Part shown: positions 32,824 to 44,588 of the stretch, in pieces
Position numbering within the stretch: position 1 is the first letter of the stretch
Layout: every line of letters starts with the position of its first letter
Source: Ramazzottius varieornatus
Lineage: Eukaryota; Tardigrada; Eutardigrada; Parachela; Ramazzottiidae
Direction: 5' to 3'
Length of the DNA: 64,000 bases
NCBI GenBank assembly: GCA_001949185.1
Contig: BDGG01000009.1
Span: forward strand, 617,347-681,346
Notes under the pieces: model-generated
Database searches by the model: none
What the model saw: only the letters and a program-made list of their open reading frames with translations
Told to the model about the DNA's origin: nothing
Program-made: the position numbers and the translations under genes

Positions 32824-34316
32824 TCAGACGCATACAAGCTGGTCGCCTTGCACGCCTTGAGAGGCGCCGTTAGTCTGCTTTTGGTCAGCCTGTTGACCCT
32901 GAGAGCTTGTCGCTCCGCTCAGTCGAAGGCCTTTTCCTTGAGCTTGTCCGACCGAGTTGGAAGCCACGACCGTTCCGTTCTCGTTCGTGCTGATATTGGA
33001 GTTTTGCGCACTTGATAGAGCCCCTTCTGCTGCCGAGCCGGATCCCACAGAGGCTCCTTCACCTTGCGACTGACTTTGTCCTTGGAGGGCTTGGCTCACG
33101 TCCTGTTGGGCTACCTTGTCGCGGCGCACCATCACACAGTTCGGTCGGTTGACGTTCTCGACGCTAGAGCCATTGAGTCCTTGAGAACCTTGGTTCTGCA
33201 TCTGAACTGCAGCTTGGTTCTGGCCTTTGGCTTGTACGGCCCCGGACAACCCAAGTCCCGTTCCAACACCTAAAATGAAGTCTTTCAGTAAGCACCATGC
33301 AGTGAGGCTCGAGCTGGATGTCGGCAGACAAGCTTGACATCATTGAATTCTCAAGTGGCGCACATCTTCATTGTAATGGCTTGTAGCGTGCGCCAATTGA
33401 AAACATAATCTTGGTCGAGTTTGTCTGGCGATTTTCAAATTGTTCACCGAAGTGAGAGCTCTGGTTACCTTGCCCGATGCTTTGAGATCCCACATTGGCT
33501 CCTCGGTCTGAAGTGTCGCCTTGGATGTTTTGCACGGAAGTAATATTGCCCAAAGCGGCATTGCCCTGCCCAACCGCCGCACCACTGATGGCTGACTGGC
33601 TTTGCCTTTGCCTCTGTGATGCAAAGTTTTGGGTACCGAAGTTGCCACCCAAGAGGTTGAGGTTGTTGAGACTGGCCATTGTACCGAACTGGTTCTGTTT
33701 CTGGCTTTGTCCTTGGGCGGACAACTGGGCGGCTCCACTGAGGCCACAGTTACCTCCGATGCAAGCTCCTTGGCTTCCGGCTTGCGAGTTCGTGCCGTTC
33801 ACACCGGTCAGCGTGTTGGAGGTCTGAAGGGACTGAAGGCTGCCGAAGTCAGCCGAAGCGTCACCGGTCGCGGCGGAGTTTCCTTGACTTTGCCCTTGTC
33901 TCTGCCTGTTCTGCATTTGCTGCATTGTGTTGAAGTTCATGTTTCCGAACTGTATTGGAGCCACTGAAAAACATTAAATGTGGTATTTCAGAATATATTG
34001 TAGAAAATTGATAAAGTTAGCAAAATTATCACTTTTATCCAATACATAGTATAAACCATTCAAAAGATTGGGACCTCGGCTAAGAGAACTCAAAGATTGT
34101 TTTCCCAAGTGGCGCACGCCTGCAGCGAATATGACTGAAACCCTGCGCCACCTGAGAGAACGATATGATCGAGCTTGTTTGCCGAGTTTTCCCCAGATTT
34201 AGACGGGATAAGGACTCAGAAGTTTACTTACTGGTTTGGAACGTGAAGGAGGGAGCAGAAATCGCTGAGGATATCGATACCGCAAGGAAGAGACATGCCA
34301 GGAAAGAGCCGGCCAT
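32824..34316 (-). CDS. Secreted Gln/Ser/Asn/Gly-rich protein (341 aa)
   Basis: Exons are 34316-34232, 33963-33469 and 33269-32824, all phase 1. The signal peptide is MAGSFLACLFLAVSISSAIS. The mature protein is a low-complexity chain rich in Gln, Ser, Asn, Gly and Ala, with repeated short motifs such as GQSQ, SQSQG, VGxG and QNQG. Two cysteines sit close together (ACIGGNCG), one more is in PNCVMV and one is at the very end (VCV). No domain is recognised. The composition resembles the larger Gln-rich protein at 14.9-18.4 kb, but no repeat unit is shared. Confidence 0.82.
33315..33430. mobile_element. Fold-back MITE, single hairpin (Gln/Ser-rich gene intron 2)
   Basis: GGATGTCGGCAGACAAGCTT at the left and GAGTTTGTCTGGCGATTTTC at the right surround the core TCAAGTGGCGCACAT/GCGTGCGCCAATTG. 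Confidence 0.75.
34070..34193. mobile_element. Fold-back MITE, single hairpin (Gln/Ser-rich gene intron 1)
   Basis: This 124-bp copy runs from GGGACCTCGGCTAAGAG to TTTGCCGAGTTTTCCC, with core CCCAAGTGGCGCACGCC/CTGCGCCACCTG. Confidence 0.8.
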
Positions 34317-36403
34317 TTTTGATCAAAATACCTAACTTGCTTGAGATGATCGTTCCAAGCGGATAGCTTTTTGCGCAATGAAGTTGGGAAAATCCGGTGT
34401 CCGTAATGATCAAAGCGATCTCTATCTACAACGCAGACAGATAACCTCGGATAAGAATATTAACGTATCCTGTAAATTGCTTTGGTGTTGTGGTGTGTTG
34501 TCGAGGTGGTTCATTCTGGTTTTTCGTAGAACATGCTGTTGCCTTCAGGTATGACAGTTTTATTTCCGGATTGGAAGCGGCTCGATACTTCGTAAACTGT
34601 TGCGCATTCCACCAAGTAATAATAAACACAATATTAGTGACGTCGTTCGCCGCAGATTCATCGATCTATGTAAGTAGATCTCTGACTGTGACTTGTGACG
34701 CATGATTATTTGCGGCTTTATGGAGACTTGGTTGGAATAATTCGATCCATCTTTCACAAGGTGGGCCGTCATCAAATGGCCACATCTTCCGCCATGGACA
34801 CTGTCCGTCCTGCCAACTGTTCCGCTGTAATGCCATTCCCGTGGAATCAACGGAATACAACGGCTCTCTTCTGCAGCGCCACCTACAGGTGCCCTGATGC
34901 TGTACGAGGAGCGCGACCCAACTTAGTCCGTTTGCCCGAACTGGCGACAACTTTGTCCACTGACGATTTCTCACTAACCTTCCGCTATCAAAATCCCAAA
35001 ATTATCCGCAACAATGCTCAGACAGTTAGCTTCATTTCTGTCCACTCAAAAGTGAGAATAAGTGGAAGATCAGGACGGGAGAAATTCCAGAATGTATGTC
35101 GTTCGAGAATTCGTTCGGTATGAGGGAACACGGTCTCTGCAGAGGGCACAACAAGCTGGGCCATGTAAACACATATGCGCCCGACCGAGCAGGAACACGC
35201 ATTTCCAGACGTGTGCCCAAGGCTGGTGATGACGTAACATTACCGTTCTCCTCCGAAATCGGAACGGCTAAAACTTTGTCCACTTCCGCGCGAAACGCTT
35301 CGCTTTACGAAATTCGTTCAACTGTGAACTACCAATGAAGGCTGCCCTTTTTCTGCTCAATGTTGTTTGATCTTTCTTGCCTCTTACTGATTTTTGCGGA
35401 ATTCTTTGCGGAACTACTGCTCGATTCTGAGAGCCAATAGAAGGAAAGGTATGGCGCAGAGGAAAGTTAGGCTTGTTTAACCACCCGGCGTCTCGTCTTC
35501 CGGTTGCACATGACGTCATCGGAAGTGTAACTGGCAACCCGAAAGCGGTTGTGTGGGTGAATGCGCCTGTGGAAGGTAGTTATGTCTTCCATCGGTGGCT
35601 CTGAAAATCATGGATGAACTTTCGGCTACGTTTTGAGAGTGAGATTAGCAAAATTTGTTCACGCTTCAGGAAGATATAGCGATGTGAAGCGCGGTGCGCC
35701 GTTTGGGAGGATAATTTATCGCAACATCGCTTAATAAGTCATATGTGACTTCCAAAAAAGAAACAAGGTGCTCATCCGGTAGGTGCACATTGGCTTCTAC
35801 CTTGTTTTCTACGGAAAATCAGAAGGGCTAAAACTTTTTCCACTTTTCATCGGTCGCCTTATGGCGGTAAACGTGATCAGCTGATTTCAACTCAGCCAGG
35901 AAGCCAACATTGCCACCAGCAGGACTTGACTGGACAAAGTAGGGCCTCGTACACTTCGAGCTTGTGGTCGGCAGGAGAACGGAAGTAGAAAGGTGCGAAG
36001 ACTTCCTTCGAGGCTTTCCTAACTTGTTTCAGACGTTCTGGCTGGTGATGTCAAAGCCGTATCTGATGGGCGCGGTAACGGGTGGAGCTCGTATATACTG
36101 TAATGTGAAAATACGACTGACAGTGGTTAAATAAACGAATTACGCCCAGCACGGCCGGAACGTACCGAAAGTCTAGTCTCGTTTAATGGCAGCATTTGTG
36201 AATTATATTTCAAACACCGGAGGAGAGCGCAGCAGCTTAAAGTTTTGATATCGGACTGCCAATCTTGGACTTGGCTCCTTTATCTGCCAGAAGCGTAACC
36301 TGCGAGATGGTTATCCCTACTCGCTAGCCTAGCAAACAAGGCCGACGATACGGGTTCTGACATCAGCTACACTTTACTAGCTATCGTGAAACAATAATCC
36401 GAG
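34317..36403. other. Intergenic region, 2.1 kb
   Basis: It contains the promoters of the minus-strand Gln/Ser-rich gene and of plus-strand thymidine phosphorylase. The motif GCTAAAACTTTNTCCACTT recurs near 35266 and 35827, with a shorter match near 34950, hinting at a dispersed repeat. A degenerate fold-back core may lie near 35690. No gene is supported. Confidence 0.4.
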
Positions 36404-38838
36404 ATGTCTCTGAAAATTCCAGATATCATTGCAAAGAAGAGGGATGGCGGTTGCCTGAGCGAGGATGACATCAAGTACTTCGTCACAGGACTCACCAATG
36501 GATGCGTGCAAGATGTTCAAGTCGGCAAGCACTTAAGCACCTGCACATTTTCACTACAGGCTGATGTTGTCGACCATGTCTCATGATGGCCTTCTTTCCA
36601 GGAGCCTGGCTAATGGCGGTGTATCTAAAGGGGATGACGGACGAGGAAACGTCGTACCTGACCCGCGCCATGCTGCACTCTGGCAGGATATTCCGCTGGC
36701 CAGAATCCCTACAGCCCCTCATCGGTAGCAATTAAATCATGATCAATTCGACTTCAGTAAAAAACAACAAGACGAGATTACTTTGAATTTTTTCGTAGTG
36801 GACAAACACAGTACTGGCGGTGTGGGAGACAAAATAAGCCTCATACTGGCTCCTGCTTTAGCCGCATGCGGACTTAAAGTAATTATACGCTTCACGACCG
36901 AGACATTAAACTGTGCATATTATCGTAACAAAGGTTTCGAAGGCTTGTTTATATCAATAGATTCCGATGATATCAGGTCGAGCACTCGGATTCACCGGCG
37001 GAACTATCGACAAACTGGAGGCCATTCCGGGTTTCCGCGCTCTGATGTCCATGGAAGACGTACGTGATAACTAAGCCTGGGAGCTTAGCTGACAAACTCG
37101 ACCAGATTGTTTTCTCAAGTGGCGCACATTCTCTGTGTTATTGACTGGTAACATGCGCCGCTTGAAACAACCACTTGGTCGAGTTTGTGTGACGAGCTCC
37201 CAGATTATTATAGTATTATTACTGTTCATCATCAAGTTGACATCTAATTCGGCGCAGGCTGTCAAAATTATTGACACGGTTGGATGCTTCATTATGGCGC
37301 AAACTGACGACCTCGTTCCCGCCGACAAGATCCTGTACGCTTCGCGAGACATATCGTCGACAGTTAGCTGTATGCCTCTCATCGCAGGTAGGCTCCTACG
37401 TGCAGTCTCTTCTGTCACACTGAAAAAACCATGCAGTACCGTTTGCGCAGCCTCAATCATGTCAAAGAAGGTGGCCGAAAGTCCTACCGCCCTACTGTTG
37501 GACCTGAAGTGCGGGAACGCCGCGTTCATTCGCGACTATGAGACCGCAAAGTCATTCGCTCGCTTGATGGTCAGTACACTTTTCTTGTTGCACCTCCCCG
37601 TGCGCTGAGGCGAAACTAGACACGTGACTTAACGAGGTACGTTGTTCTCCAGATAAACGTGGGACATGAACTGGGAGTCAAGACAGCGGTCGCCATCACC
37701 AAGATGGATTCACCATTGGGGCGCAAAATCGGTAACGCTTTAGAGGTGGAAGAATCGGTGGACACGCTGAATGGCAAAGGGCCGAAAGAGATCGAGGCTT
37801 TAGTCTGCGTTCAAGGTACGTACTGTACAGACCATTTTAACCTTTTCTCAGGCTACCACGCCCAGTCATCTATCTGTCTCAGTTTTACACACTTCGCTCC
37901 TCTTCTTGCATGGTTAAGGTGAACAAACGTGCCACACTTCGTCGTGGTTGATACATATTCTTCTTGATGCTATAGGTGGAATATTGCTTCATCTATCGGG
38001 TGTTGTGCTGACCCTGGAAGAGGGAGAGCGTTTGATCAGGAGCTCACTTCACGATGGCCAAGCCATGGGGAAGTTTCAAGACATGCTACGCGCACAAGGA
38101 GTCGCCTCACAGACGATTGTCGAACTGTGCGACCCTGTTGGAAATTACTCTTGTCTAGCCAAAACGCCGCACTTTACGGACCTTTTGTACCATGGCCCCC
38201 CAGGTTCGTCTCACCCAACAATTTTATTTGGTTAATTAGTAAATTGCTAATTAACCAAATAAAATTTGACGCGTCGTAAAGAATTTCAGTTGCATCGTTT
38301 TCCCAAGTGGCGCACACATCCAGCCAATAAGGAAGGAAACGTTCGTCCCTTGAGATTACTTATCTGGGTGAACCCATTTGCCGGCATGCTCATATCCGTA
38401 TATCACAAATGAAAGTCACATTAGTTTTGGGTTTTTCCCCTTTTGTAGGGATAGTTGGCTCTATCAACGCACGAGAACTAGCCCTGGTCTCGGGTGAGCT
38501 TGGTGCCGCACGGACCAAGATCGGTGAACCCATCAGCTTTGGTGTTGGGCTGGAACTGCTGACACCGCCTTTCGAAAGTATTACCAACGGTGAGTCGCAC
38601 TAATATTGACTGATGTTCCTGGAAATTAATTGCTACCTGTCCTTTTGAGTCCGATTGTCATATTTTTGATTGTGCGTTGATTACAGGTCAGGCATGGATA
38701 CGCGTCCATCATGACACCGTTACGCTCAATGAGTACCACATAGAAAGGCTTCAGGCGGCCTTGCTTGTCCGCGAAAGTCCAATCGACCCCGTGAGCAATG
38801 GCCACATTGATTCACGTGTCATCGAGATCCTTTACTGA
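36404..38838 (+). CDS. TYMP: Thymidine phosphorylase (451 aa)
   Basis: It splits thymidine with phosphate to thymine and 2-deoxyribose-1-phosphate in pyrimidine salvage. Ten exons: 36404-36524, 36602-36724, 36799-36878, 36961-37059, 37258-37387, 37451-37569, 37653-37815, 37976-38203, 38449-38589 and 38687-38838, 452 codons in frame. Recognisable blocks include [13 protein letters not shown], the phosphate-binding [12 protein letters not shown], the family signature [62 protein letters not shown] and [10 protein letters not shown]. All major active-site segments are intact. Intron 1 uses a GC donor (GTCG/GCAAGC). The length is close to the mammalian enzyme and longer than most bacterial ones. 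No targeting signal is seen, so it is probably cytosolic. Confidence 0.95.
37079..37201. mobile_element. Fold-back MITE, single hairpin, full length (TYMP intron 4, 123 bp)
   Basis: This complete copy runs from GGGAGCTTAGCTGACAAACT to GTTTGTGTGACGAGCTCCC, with the core TCAAGTGGCGCACAT/CATGCGCCGCTTG. Confidence 0.85.
38220..38266. repeat. Perfect 20-bp-arm AT-rich hairpin in TYMP intron 8
   Basis: AATTTTATTTGGTTAATTAG is followed by a 7-nt spacer and its exact inverse. It starts 17 bases after the exon 8 donor and is not related to the fold-back family next to it. Confidence 0.9.
38290..38392. mobile_element. Fold-back MITE, degenerate (TYMP intron 8)
   Basis: The left core TTCCCAAGTGGCGCACAC is good. 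The right core (ACGTTCGTCCCTTGAG) is eroded, and the right arm ends CCCATTTGCCGGCATG. Confidence 0.65.
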
Positions 38839-39573
38839 AAACCAACTTCCTCCACCAAAAGTAAACAATTGGGACCAGGCAAACTAACTCGATAACATCG
38901 TTCTTCTTAGCGACGCACGCTTCCAACCGCTGACAATGGAAAAGTGCACCACTTGGTCAAGCCAGCTCGACAAGATCGTTTCGTCAAGCGGCGCACTTTT
39001 CCAGTTAATAACACCGTAAAGCTGCGCCGCTGGGAAAAACAGGGTTGCCCAATCCATTTGCCGAGCTTTCAGAAACGTACATGGCTCGTAAGATCTGTTA
39101 AAAATTCGAAGATTTTGACAGACTGTTTTTGTAGCTCAAAGAACCGCTTCTGCATCTTTCAAGGGCAACATTCAAACGCCGTCTGGTTGATGCGTTTCGT
39201 TCACTACTAGTATCTGTCCGCACCGACTCCGGTATACTTTTGAATGATCGACGCTGCACCGCAGGTAGAAAGCAATATGACAACAGCACTAAATTAATTG
39301 CTTTAGATCAGACACTATTATGCACGAGACCCATTGTTATGCGGAGATCATTTGATCTTGTGGTCGAAATTACTTCGAATGTGCGGGCGAGAGCTTGGGT
39401 AACAGCTCTGTTGTTACAGCACTCTTCGACATAACTCCCATCAGACATGAACGATTCACTGCTGAAAGGCACAAGTTTTAAGAAGTCGCCATTTCAGTTT
39501 CAGTTCAAAACACAAAAGTCAATAGGTGTAGTTTGTTTTTGCGGATTAATATTTCAACCACGCGCCCATCACA
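38839..39573. other. Intergenic region with double fold-back element
   Basis: The 3' flank of TYMP is followed by a double fold-back copy (38872-39071), then about 500 bp upstream of the YLPP-repeat gene with no supported coding region. Confidence 0.4.
38872..39071. mobile_element. Fold-back MITE, double hairpin (intergenic)
   Basis: It starts GGGACCAGGCAAACTAACTC and ends CATTTGCCGAGCTTTC. The cores are TAGCGACGCACGC/AGTGCACCACTTGG and GTCAAGCGGCGCAC/CTGCGCCGCTGGG. Confidence 0.7.
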
Positions 39574-42500
39574 ATGGCGCGTCAAAGCCCTGAAAGTTGC
39601 CAGCTGTCTCTCATCCTTTTTTTATTTTCCATCACCATCGGGATAGTATCGAGCGTCGCATCATCGAAAGGTACGTAACCAGTCGCTCATTCGCTTACAG
39701 CTGATCCTCCATTCTTTCTTATTTCCTTATTGGGGACGTCGGCAAACGAATTCATCCAGCTCGTTTCCCCAAGTGGCGCACGATCTCGTCTAAAAACAAT
39801 GAAAATCTGCGCTACTTTAGATGAAGATCTGGGAGACTTCATTCGCTGACGTCCCAAAACTTTTGATGGATCGAGTATTTGCACCACAGAGAAGATGGAA
39901 GCATCGGCGAAACCTGCAGTTACCGACCACGAACAGAGAGTCGTCCGTCCTACTCGAGAAGAAATGAAGAAGGTCAAGTTTCACTCAACTTCCGGCAAGG
40001 TCTCGAGTAGCGACGAGGAGCTCGTCGAGGTCTTCGAAGACGATGACGATAGCCAGAAATCCGAGTCGTTTCCGTCATCATCAAGGCAGCACCAAATGAG
40101 CGCCAACAGCTCGACAGGTAATAATAGGGACCTTCAGTCTGCAGACAGTGCAGACCGCGTGACTCCACCAAACACTCGCCGTCCCACGAACACCACCACC
40201 GCAGATGAGATCAAGAAAGTGGTGGTGCCCGACAAGACTGACTACCTTCCTCCCAGTAATACCACCTCCACCAAGAAAGCGCCAACGACGACCACACTGG
40301 AGATAAAGGATGTAGTCGTACCTGAGGACAACGCCTACCTTCCGCCGACTTCCCCACCTATCCAACGCACTACCACGACCAAGAAGAAACCATCAACGAC
40401 GACGACAGTTGAAATTAAAGACGCTGACGTCCCGGATAACACGCATTACCTTCCTCCCACCACCGTACAGAAGACAACGACCACCACAACGACCAGACGC
40501 CCGACGACGAGAAGGACAACCACTAAGAATTCTACGGCAAGACCGACGGCCAGAAGTACTACCGTCGAACCAAAGGATTTCAATGAGCCAGACAGAACTG
40601 ACTATCTCCCATCTACCACGAGAAAGCCCACCAAAAAAGCGACCACCACTACAACTACTACCACCACCCGGAAACCGACGACGACGACCACCAAGGCAAC
40701 TACAAGCACCACGCATGAACTGAAGACTGTCGACGAACCGGATAAAACAGACTACCGTCCTCCGACCACCAAGAGGACCACTACGACAACTACCACCGAA
40801 AAGCCAACCACAACCATCACTACGAAGAAGCCCACTACGACGACGACAACAACAACCACTACAACCACTGCCAGAAGAGTGAGATCGTCGACGAGACCAA
40901 CGACGACCACGACCAAGGAGTTAAAGGAAACTGAGGCTCCAGAAAACCCAGACTATCTCCCACCGACCACTCCAAGACCGACTACTATCAGAACGACTAC
41001 CACAACTACCACTAGAAAGCCCACCACAAAGCCGACTACCACTGCGACGACTACGAAGAAGCCAACGACCACCTCGGAAGAAGTGTCAACAGAAGTGCTG
41101 GACAACACGGATTACTTGTCACCAACCAAAGTCCCAACTACAAGACGAACTACCACCACCACCACCACTACAGCAACCGAGAAACCAACCACCGCGACTA
41201 CTGCAAGACCTACGACAACGACGACGACCACCAAGAAACCAGCCACGACTACGAGGAGGCCCAAGCCAAGAACGACAATGAAACCGACCACGACTACCAC
41301 CGAAGAAGTCGAAACGACGGAAGCATTGGATAATACTGAGTACCTTCCACCGACAAAGGTCTCAACCACCAGAAAAACCCCCACAATTACCACCACCAGG
41401 AAACCGACAACCACCACGACAACGACAAGAAAGCCAACGACAACTACCACCACTACTACCACCACTCGAAAGCCCACAACCACCACCACTACAGAAAGGG
41501 AAACGACAGAGGCACTGGACGATACCGATTATTTGCCACCAACGGCGGCTCCAACTACCCATCGAACTACGACCGCAAACACCGAGAAACCGACTACCAC
41601 TACCACCACGACCCAACGGCCCACAACTACAACGACAACCACAAGAAAGCCCCGAACGACCACACCAACCACGACAAGCACCGAAGAACCGACCGCCACA
41701 GAGATCGAATACACCGACTACCTTCCGCCAACAGTGGCTCCCACCCGACCTCGACGTCCGCCAACCACGACCACCGAGAAACCAACGACGACCACAACAG
41801 CGACAAAACCAACCACCACCACAACTACCACCAAGAAGCCACGAAGCAAAAAGCTTACCACGACGACGACAGAAGAGGCAACAACGGAAAAAGTTGAGGA
41901 CACTGACTATCTACCACCGACAGCTGCACCAACTTCACGAGGAACGACTACTAGCACAACGACCACTGAAACTGCGGAGGAGATCGAGTACCTTCCTCCC
42001 ACCACACCTCGTCGTACCACAAAACGCACCAGCACCACTACACCAACAACGACCACAGCCGAGGTTGAAGAAAGCGAAGAGCCAGAAGGCGAGGCGTACT
42101 TGCCACCTGCCACAAAGAGAACCACTGGGAGACCAAGCCCGACCACCACTTTCACCAAAGAGCCTGAGGTTCCAGAAGACACCGACTACCTCCCTCCCAC
42201 AACCCGAAAGCCAAAGAGGGTACCAACAACCTCTACAGAGCCACAAGACACCCATTACCTTCCATCGACAACCAGAAAACCGAAGAGAGTCAGCATGACT
42301 ACTGAACAGGCAGAAGAGACCGAGGAAGCAGATGACGAATATTCGCCTCCAAGCACCAAACGAACCACGAGGGCTACCAGAGCTACCACCACCACTACCG
42401 CCGAAGAAGCGGAAGCAGCTGAACAACCCGAGGACGTTGATTACCTACCACCAGTCACACCGACCGCTCGACGACGTTCTGCTTCTGCGTCGAATCAGCA

Positions 42501-43978
42501 CTCTGAGACGAGTGAAGAGAATTCCAACGAGGATGAGAGCGAGAAGGAGGCTGACTTGCAGGCCGAAGAAGAATTTGGCGAAGAATCGTCCGAGAGTCAG
42601 AGCAGGACGGAGGAAAAGCAGTCGTCGGCAGCGCACAGAAGTTCCGAAAGCAACCAGCAACAAAAGACGAACGAGTCTGAAGATAGGCACACGACCAGAG
42701 AAACCAGTGCTGTGGACAATAACCGCGAGGATAGCGATGGAGACGAGGACATCGTGGTGTCCACTGGAAGGTCGGCCGTGAAAAGAAGAACCCAGTCGGA
42801 GTTTCAGTTGAATGGAGGCGAAGATTCCCGTCAAAGTCAGAGAAGGACAGAGGAGCAACAACAGTCGTCTGATGAGCACGAAGAGGGAAGGCACAATCGG
42901 CGAGCCAGACCAAACAACGACCTGATGGATATAAACGTGTCGAGGGAAGGCATGGACACTGGAAGGAACCGAACCGTCATCTCTGAGTAAGCCAAACTTT
43001 GCTTTCTCCACTCAGGACGCCGGCAAATAATTTCACCCAGATCGTGGTATCCAAATGGCGCACGTTCTCATGGCTGTTAGCCAAGAGCGTGCGCCAGTTG
43101 TGAAGAGGATTTACAGTAGCTGAGCTTCATTGTCCGGCGTCCCACTTGAGGTCTCGATTGGAGGCCAAAGGACACGATTTATTTGCCGCTTTTTACAGGG
43201 ACGTCAATAGAGACGAAAACAGAAATCGTCATGGCCCTGTTGACAGAGGGTATCGAAACAACAACGCTGATATGACCATGTCCTCCTACGCGAATGCCAG
43301 CTCGAATCAGATGGGCAGCGGTTACATGCAACAAGGAAGCTATGGTCAGCAGACCAGCGACCAGCGACAGGACATGGGCTACCATGGCTCGCCCCACCAG
43401 CAGCACAGTCCAGCGGGCTACGGTACTGATCAGCAACAAGACGGATACGGAAATCAGCCACATCAACCGCATAGTTACAGTAGACCTGACCACCACTACA
43501 ACGGTCCCTCAGGCTACGATGCTCGTCAACAGAAAGGATACGGAAATCAAAGACGGGATGACAACAGGCAGGCCGACTACGGTGGTTATGATAATCAGCA
43601 CGCACACGGTTACGGTCAGAATAACAACTTCAACAATGGAGGGTCTTTTGGGTAAGTGCCTGAGTGGTACTTGGGGCATCGGCACACGAAACGCAAAAGA
43701 TAACTCAAGTGGCGCACTTTGTCTTGGCCATCGGCTAGAAGCGTGCGTCACTTAAAATAGCTATCTTGTACGTTTGGGAAACCGGCCTCCCATTCATGTC
43801 TACGAATGTTTCTTGCAGTGGCTTCGGATTACCATATGCTCCTTTCCCACCGATACCTCCTATGCCATTTGGTGGCGTATTTGGCGGTAGTGGAGGAAAT
43901 TACGGTGGGTATGGACAAGGATGGGGAAGTAGAGGAGGCGGAAATGGGTATAATGAAAACCAGGGCCGCAGATACTAG
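39574..43978 (+). CDS. Secreted Thr-rich YLPP-repeat mucin-like protein (1268 aa)
   Basis: Exons are 39574-39670, 39890-42986, 43199-43651 and 43819-43978. The donor at 42987 lies just before an in-frame TAA, and splicing there restores the frame (1269 codons in total). A signal peptide (about residues 1-30) is followed by an acidic segment and then by about 17 repeats. Each repeat has an acidic stretch, a (D/E/H)YLPPT-type motif and a Thr-rich spacer with KPTT units, ending near residue 870. The YLP motif is known from Drosophila secreted and cuticular proteins. The Thr-rich spacers are likely O-glycosylated. After an acidic Ser/Glu/Gln-rich region, exons 3 and 4 encode a Gln/His/Tyr/Gly-rich tail (GYGNQ, YGGY, then FGGVFGGSGGNYGG). 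A gel-forming or cuticular matrix protein is inferred. Confidence 0.9.
39733..39855. mobile_element. Fold-back MITE, single hairpin, full length (YLPP gene intron 1, 123 bp)
   Basis: Complete copy from GGGACGTCGGCAAACGAATT to TTCATTCGCTGACGTCCC. The core is CCCAAGTGGCGCACGA/TCTGCGCTACTTTAG. Confidence 0.85.
43014..43143. mobile_element. Fold-back MITE, single hairpin (YLPP gene intron 2)
   Basis: AGGACGCCGGCAAATAATTT at the left and CTTCATTGTCCGGCGTCCC at the right. The core is CCAAATGGCGCACGTTCT/AGAGCGTGCGCCAGTTG. Confidence 0.85.
43673..43792. mobile_element. Fold-back MITE, single hairpin (YLPP gene intron 3)
   Basis: GGGGCATCGGCACACGAAAC pairs with GTACGTTTGGGAAACCGGCC at the right, around the core CTCAAGTGGCGCACTT/AGCGTGCGTCACTTA. 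Confidence 0.8.
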
Positions 43979-44433
43979 AAGCTCGTTCGGCATCGGTTCC
44001 ATATTTTTTTACGTTTTGTACTTTTCTGTTTCGTTGAACTGTGGTTTGTGATTGATGACCACAGAAGAGCGATGTGAGAGATTACAAAAGATAATTTTGT
44101 GGTGTTAAGTAACAGCAAGTGATTTATGCTCCATTTATTTTACGATTGAGTGTGCGACTTGCTGGGTTGCGAAAAGCCACAAATCAACTTTTGAAACTGG
44201 TAAACTGCACGATCGACAAGTAGCGACCGACCACTTGCCTATGAGCGCTCAAGACTCGTAAGAACAACGAAAAACTAACTGGCACGTGGGACGTACCAAG
44301 TACAGCAGTACTTTGCTTTGTACAGAGTCAAGTGCTGAATACTTGTACGATTACAAAACGATCGGAACGACAAATAATTTTTTGTTGGTTTTTCCCCAGT
44401 AGAAAATATAGATGAAATAGGAAGAGTATAGTA

Positions 44434-44588
44434 CACGCGCTTGGCCTAGTTATTGGCCGGGAAAAATATTTTTGGCCACCGGCCGAAACCGGCAGCGCTT
44501 CGATTGATTGGTCAGTTTAGCTGGCAGTTGCCGCTTTCGGCCGGTGGCCAAAAATTTTATCCCGGCCAATAATTAGGCCAGACGCGTG
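44434..44588. mobile_element. Palindromic MITE with long inverted repeats, possible TA target site
   Basis: CACGCGCTTGGCCTAGTTAT at the left continues through GGCCGGGAAAAATATTTTTG and is inverted at the right end with a few mismatches, giving arms of about 55 bp. TA occurs directly outside both ends (44432-44433 and 44589-44590). The interior is about 40 bp and non-coding. Confidence 0.8.

Noticed and set aside
34666-34974. 102-codon minus-strand frame with transposase-like flavour
   Set aside because: No catalytic motif or neighbouring exon could be found, and the composition is not convincing.
42336-43011. Long minus-strand and alternative-frame open stretches across the YLPP-repeat exon
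   Set aside because: They are shadows of the repetitive coding strand, with Val/Gly-rich nonsense composition.
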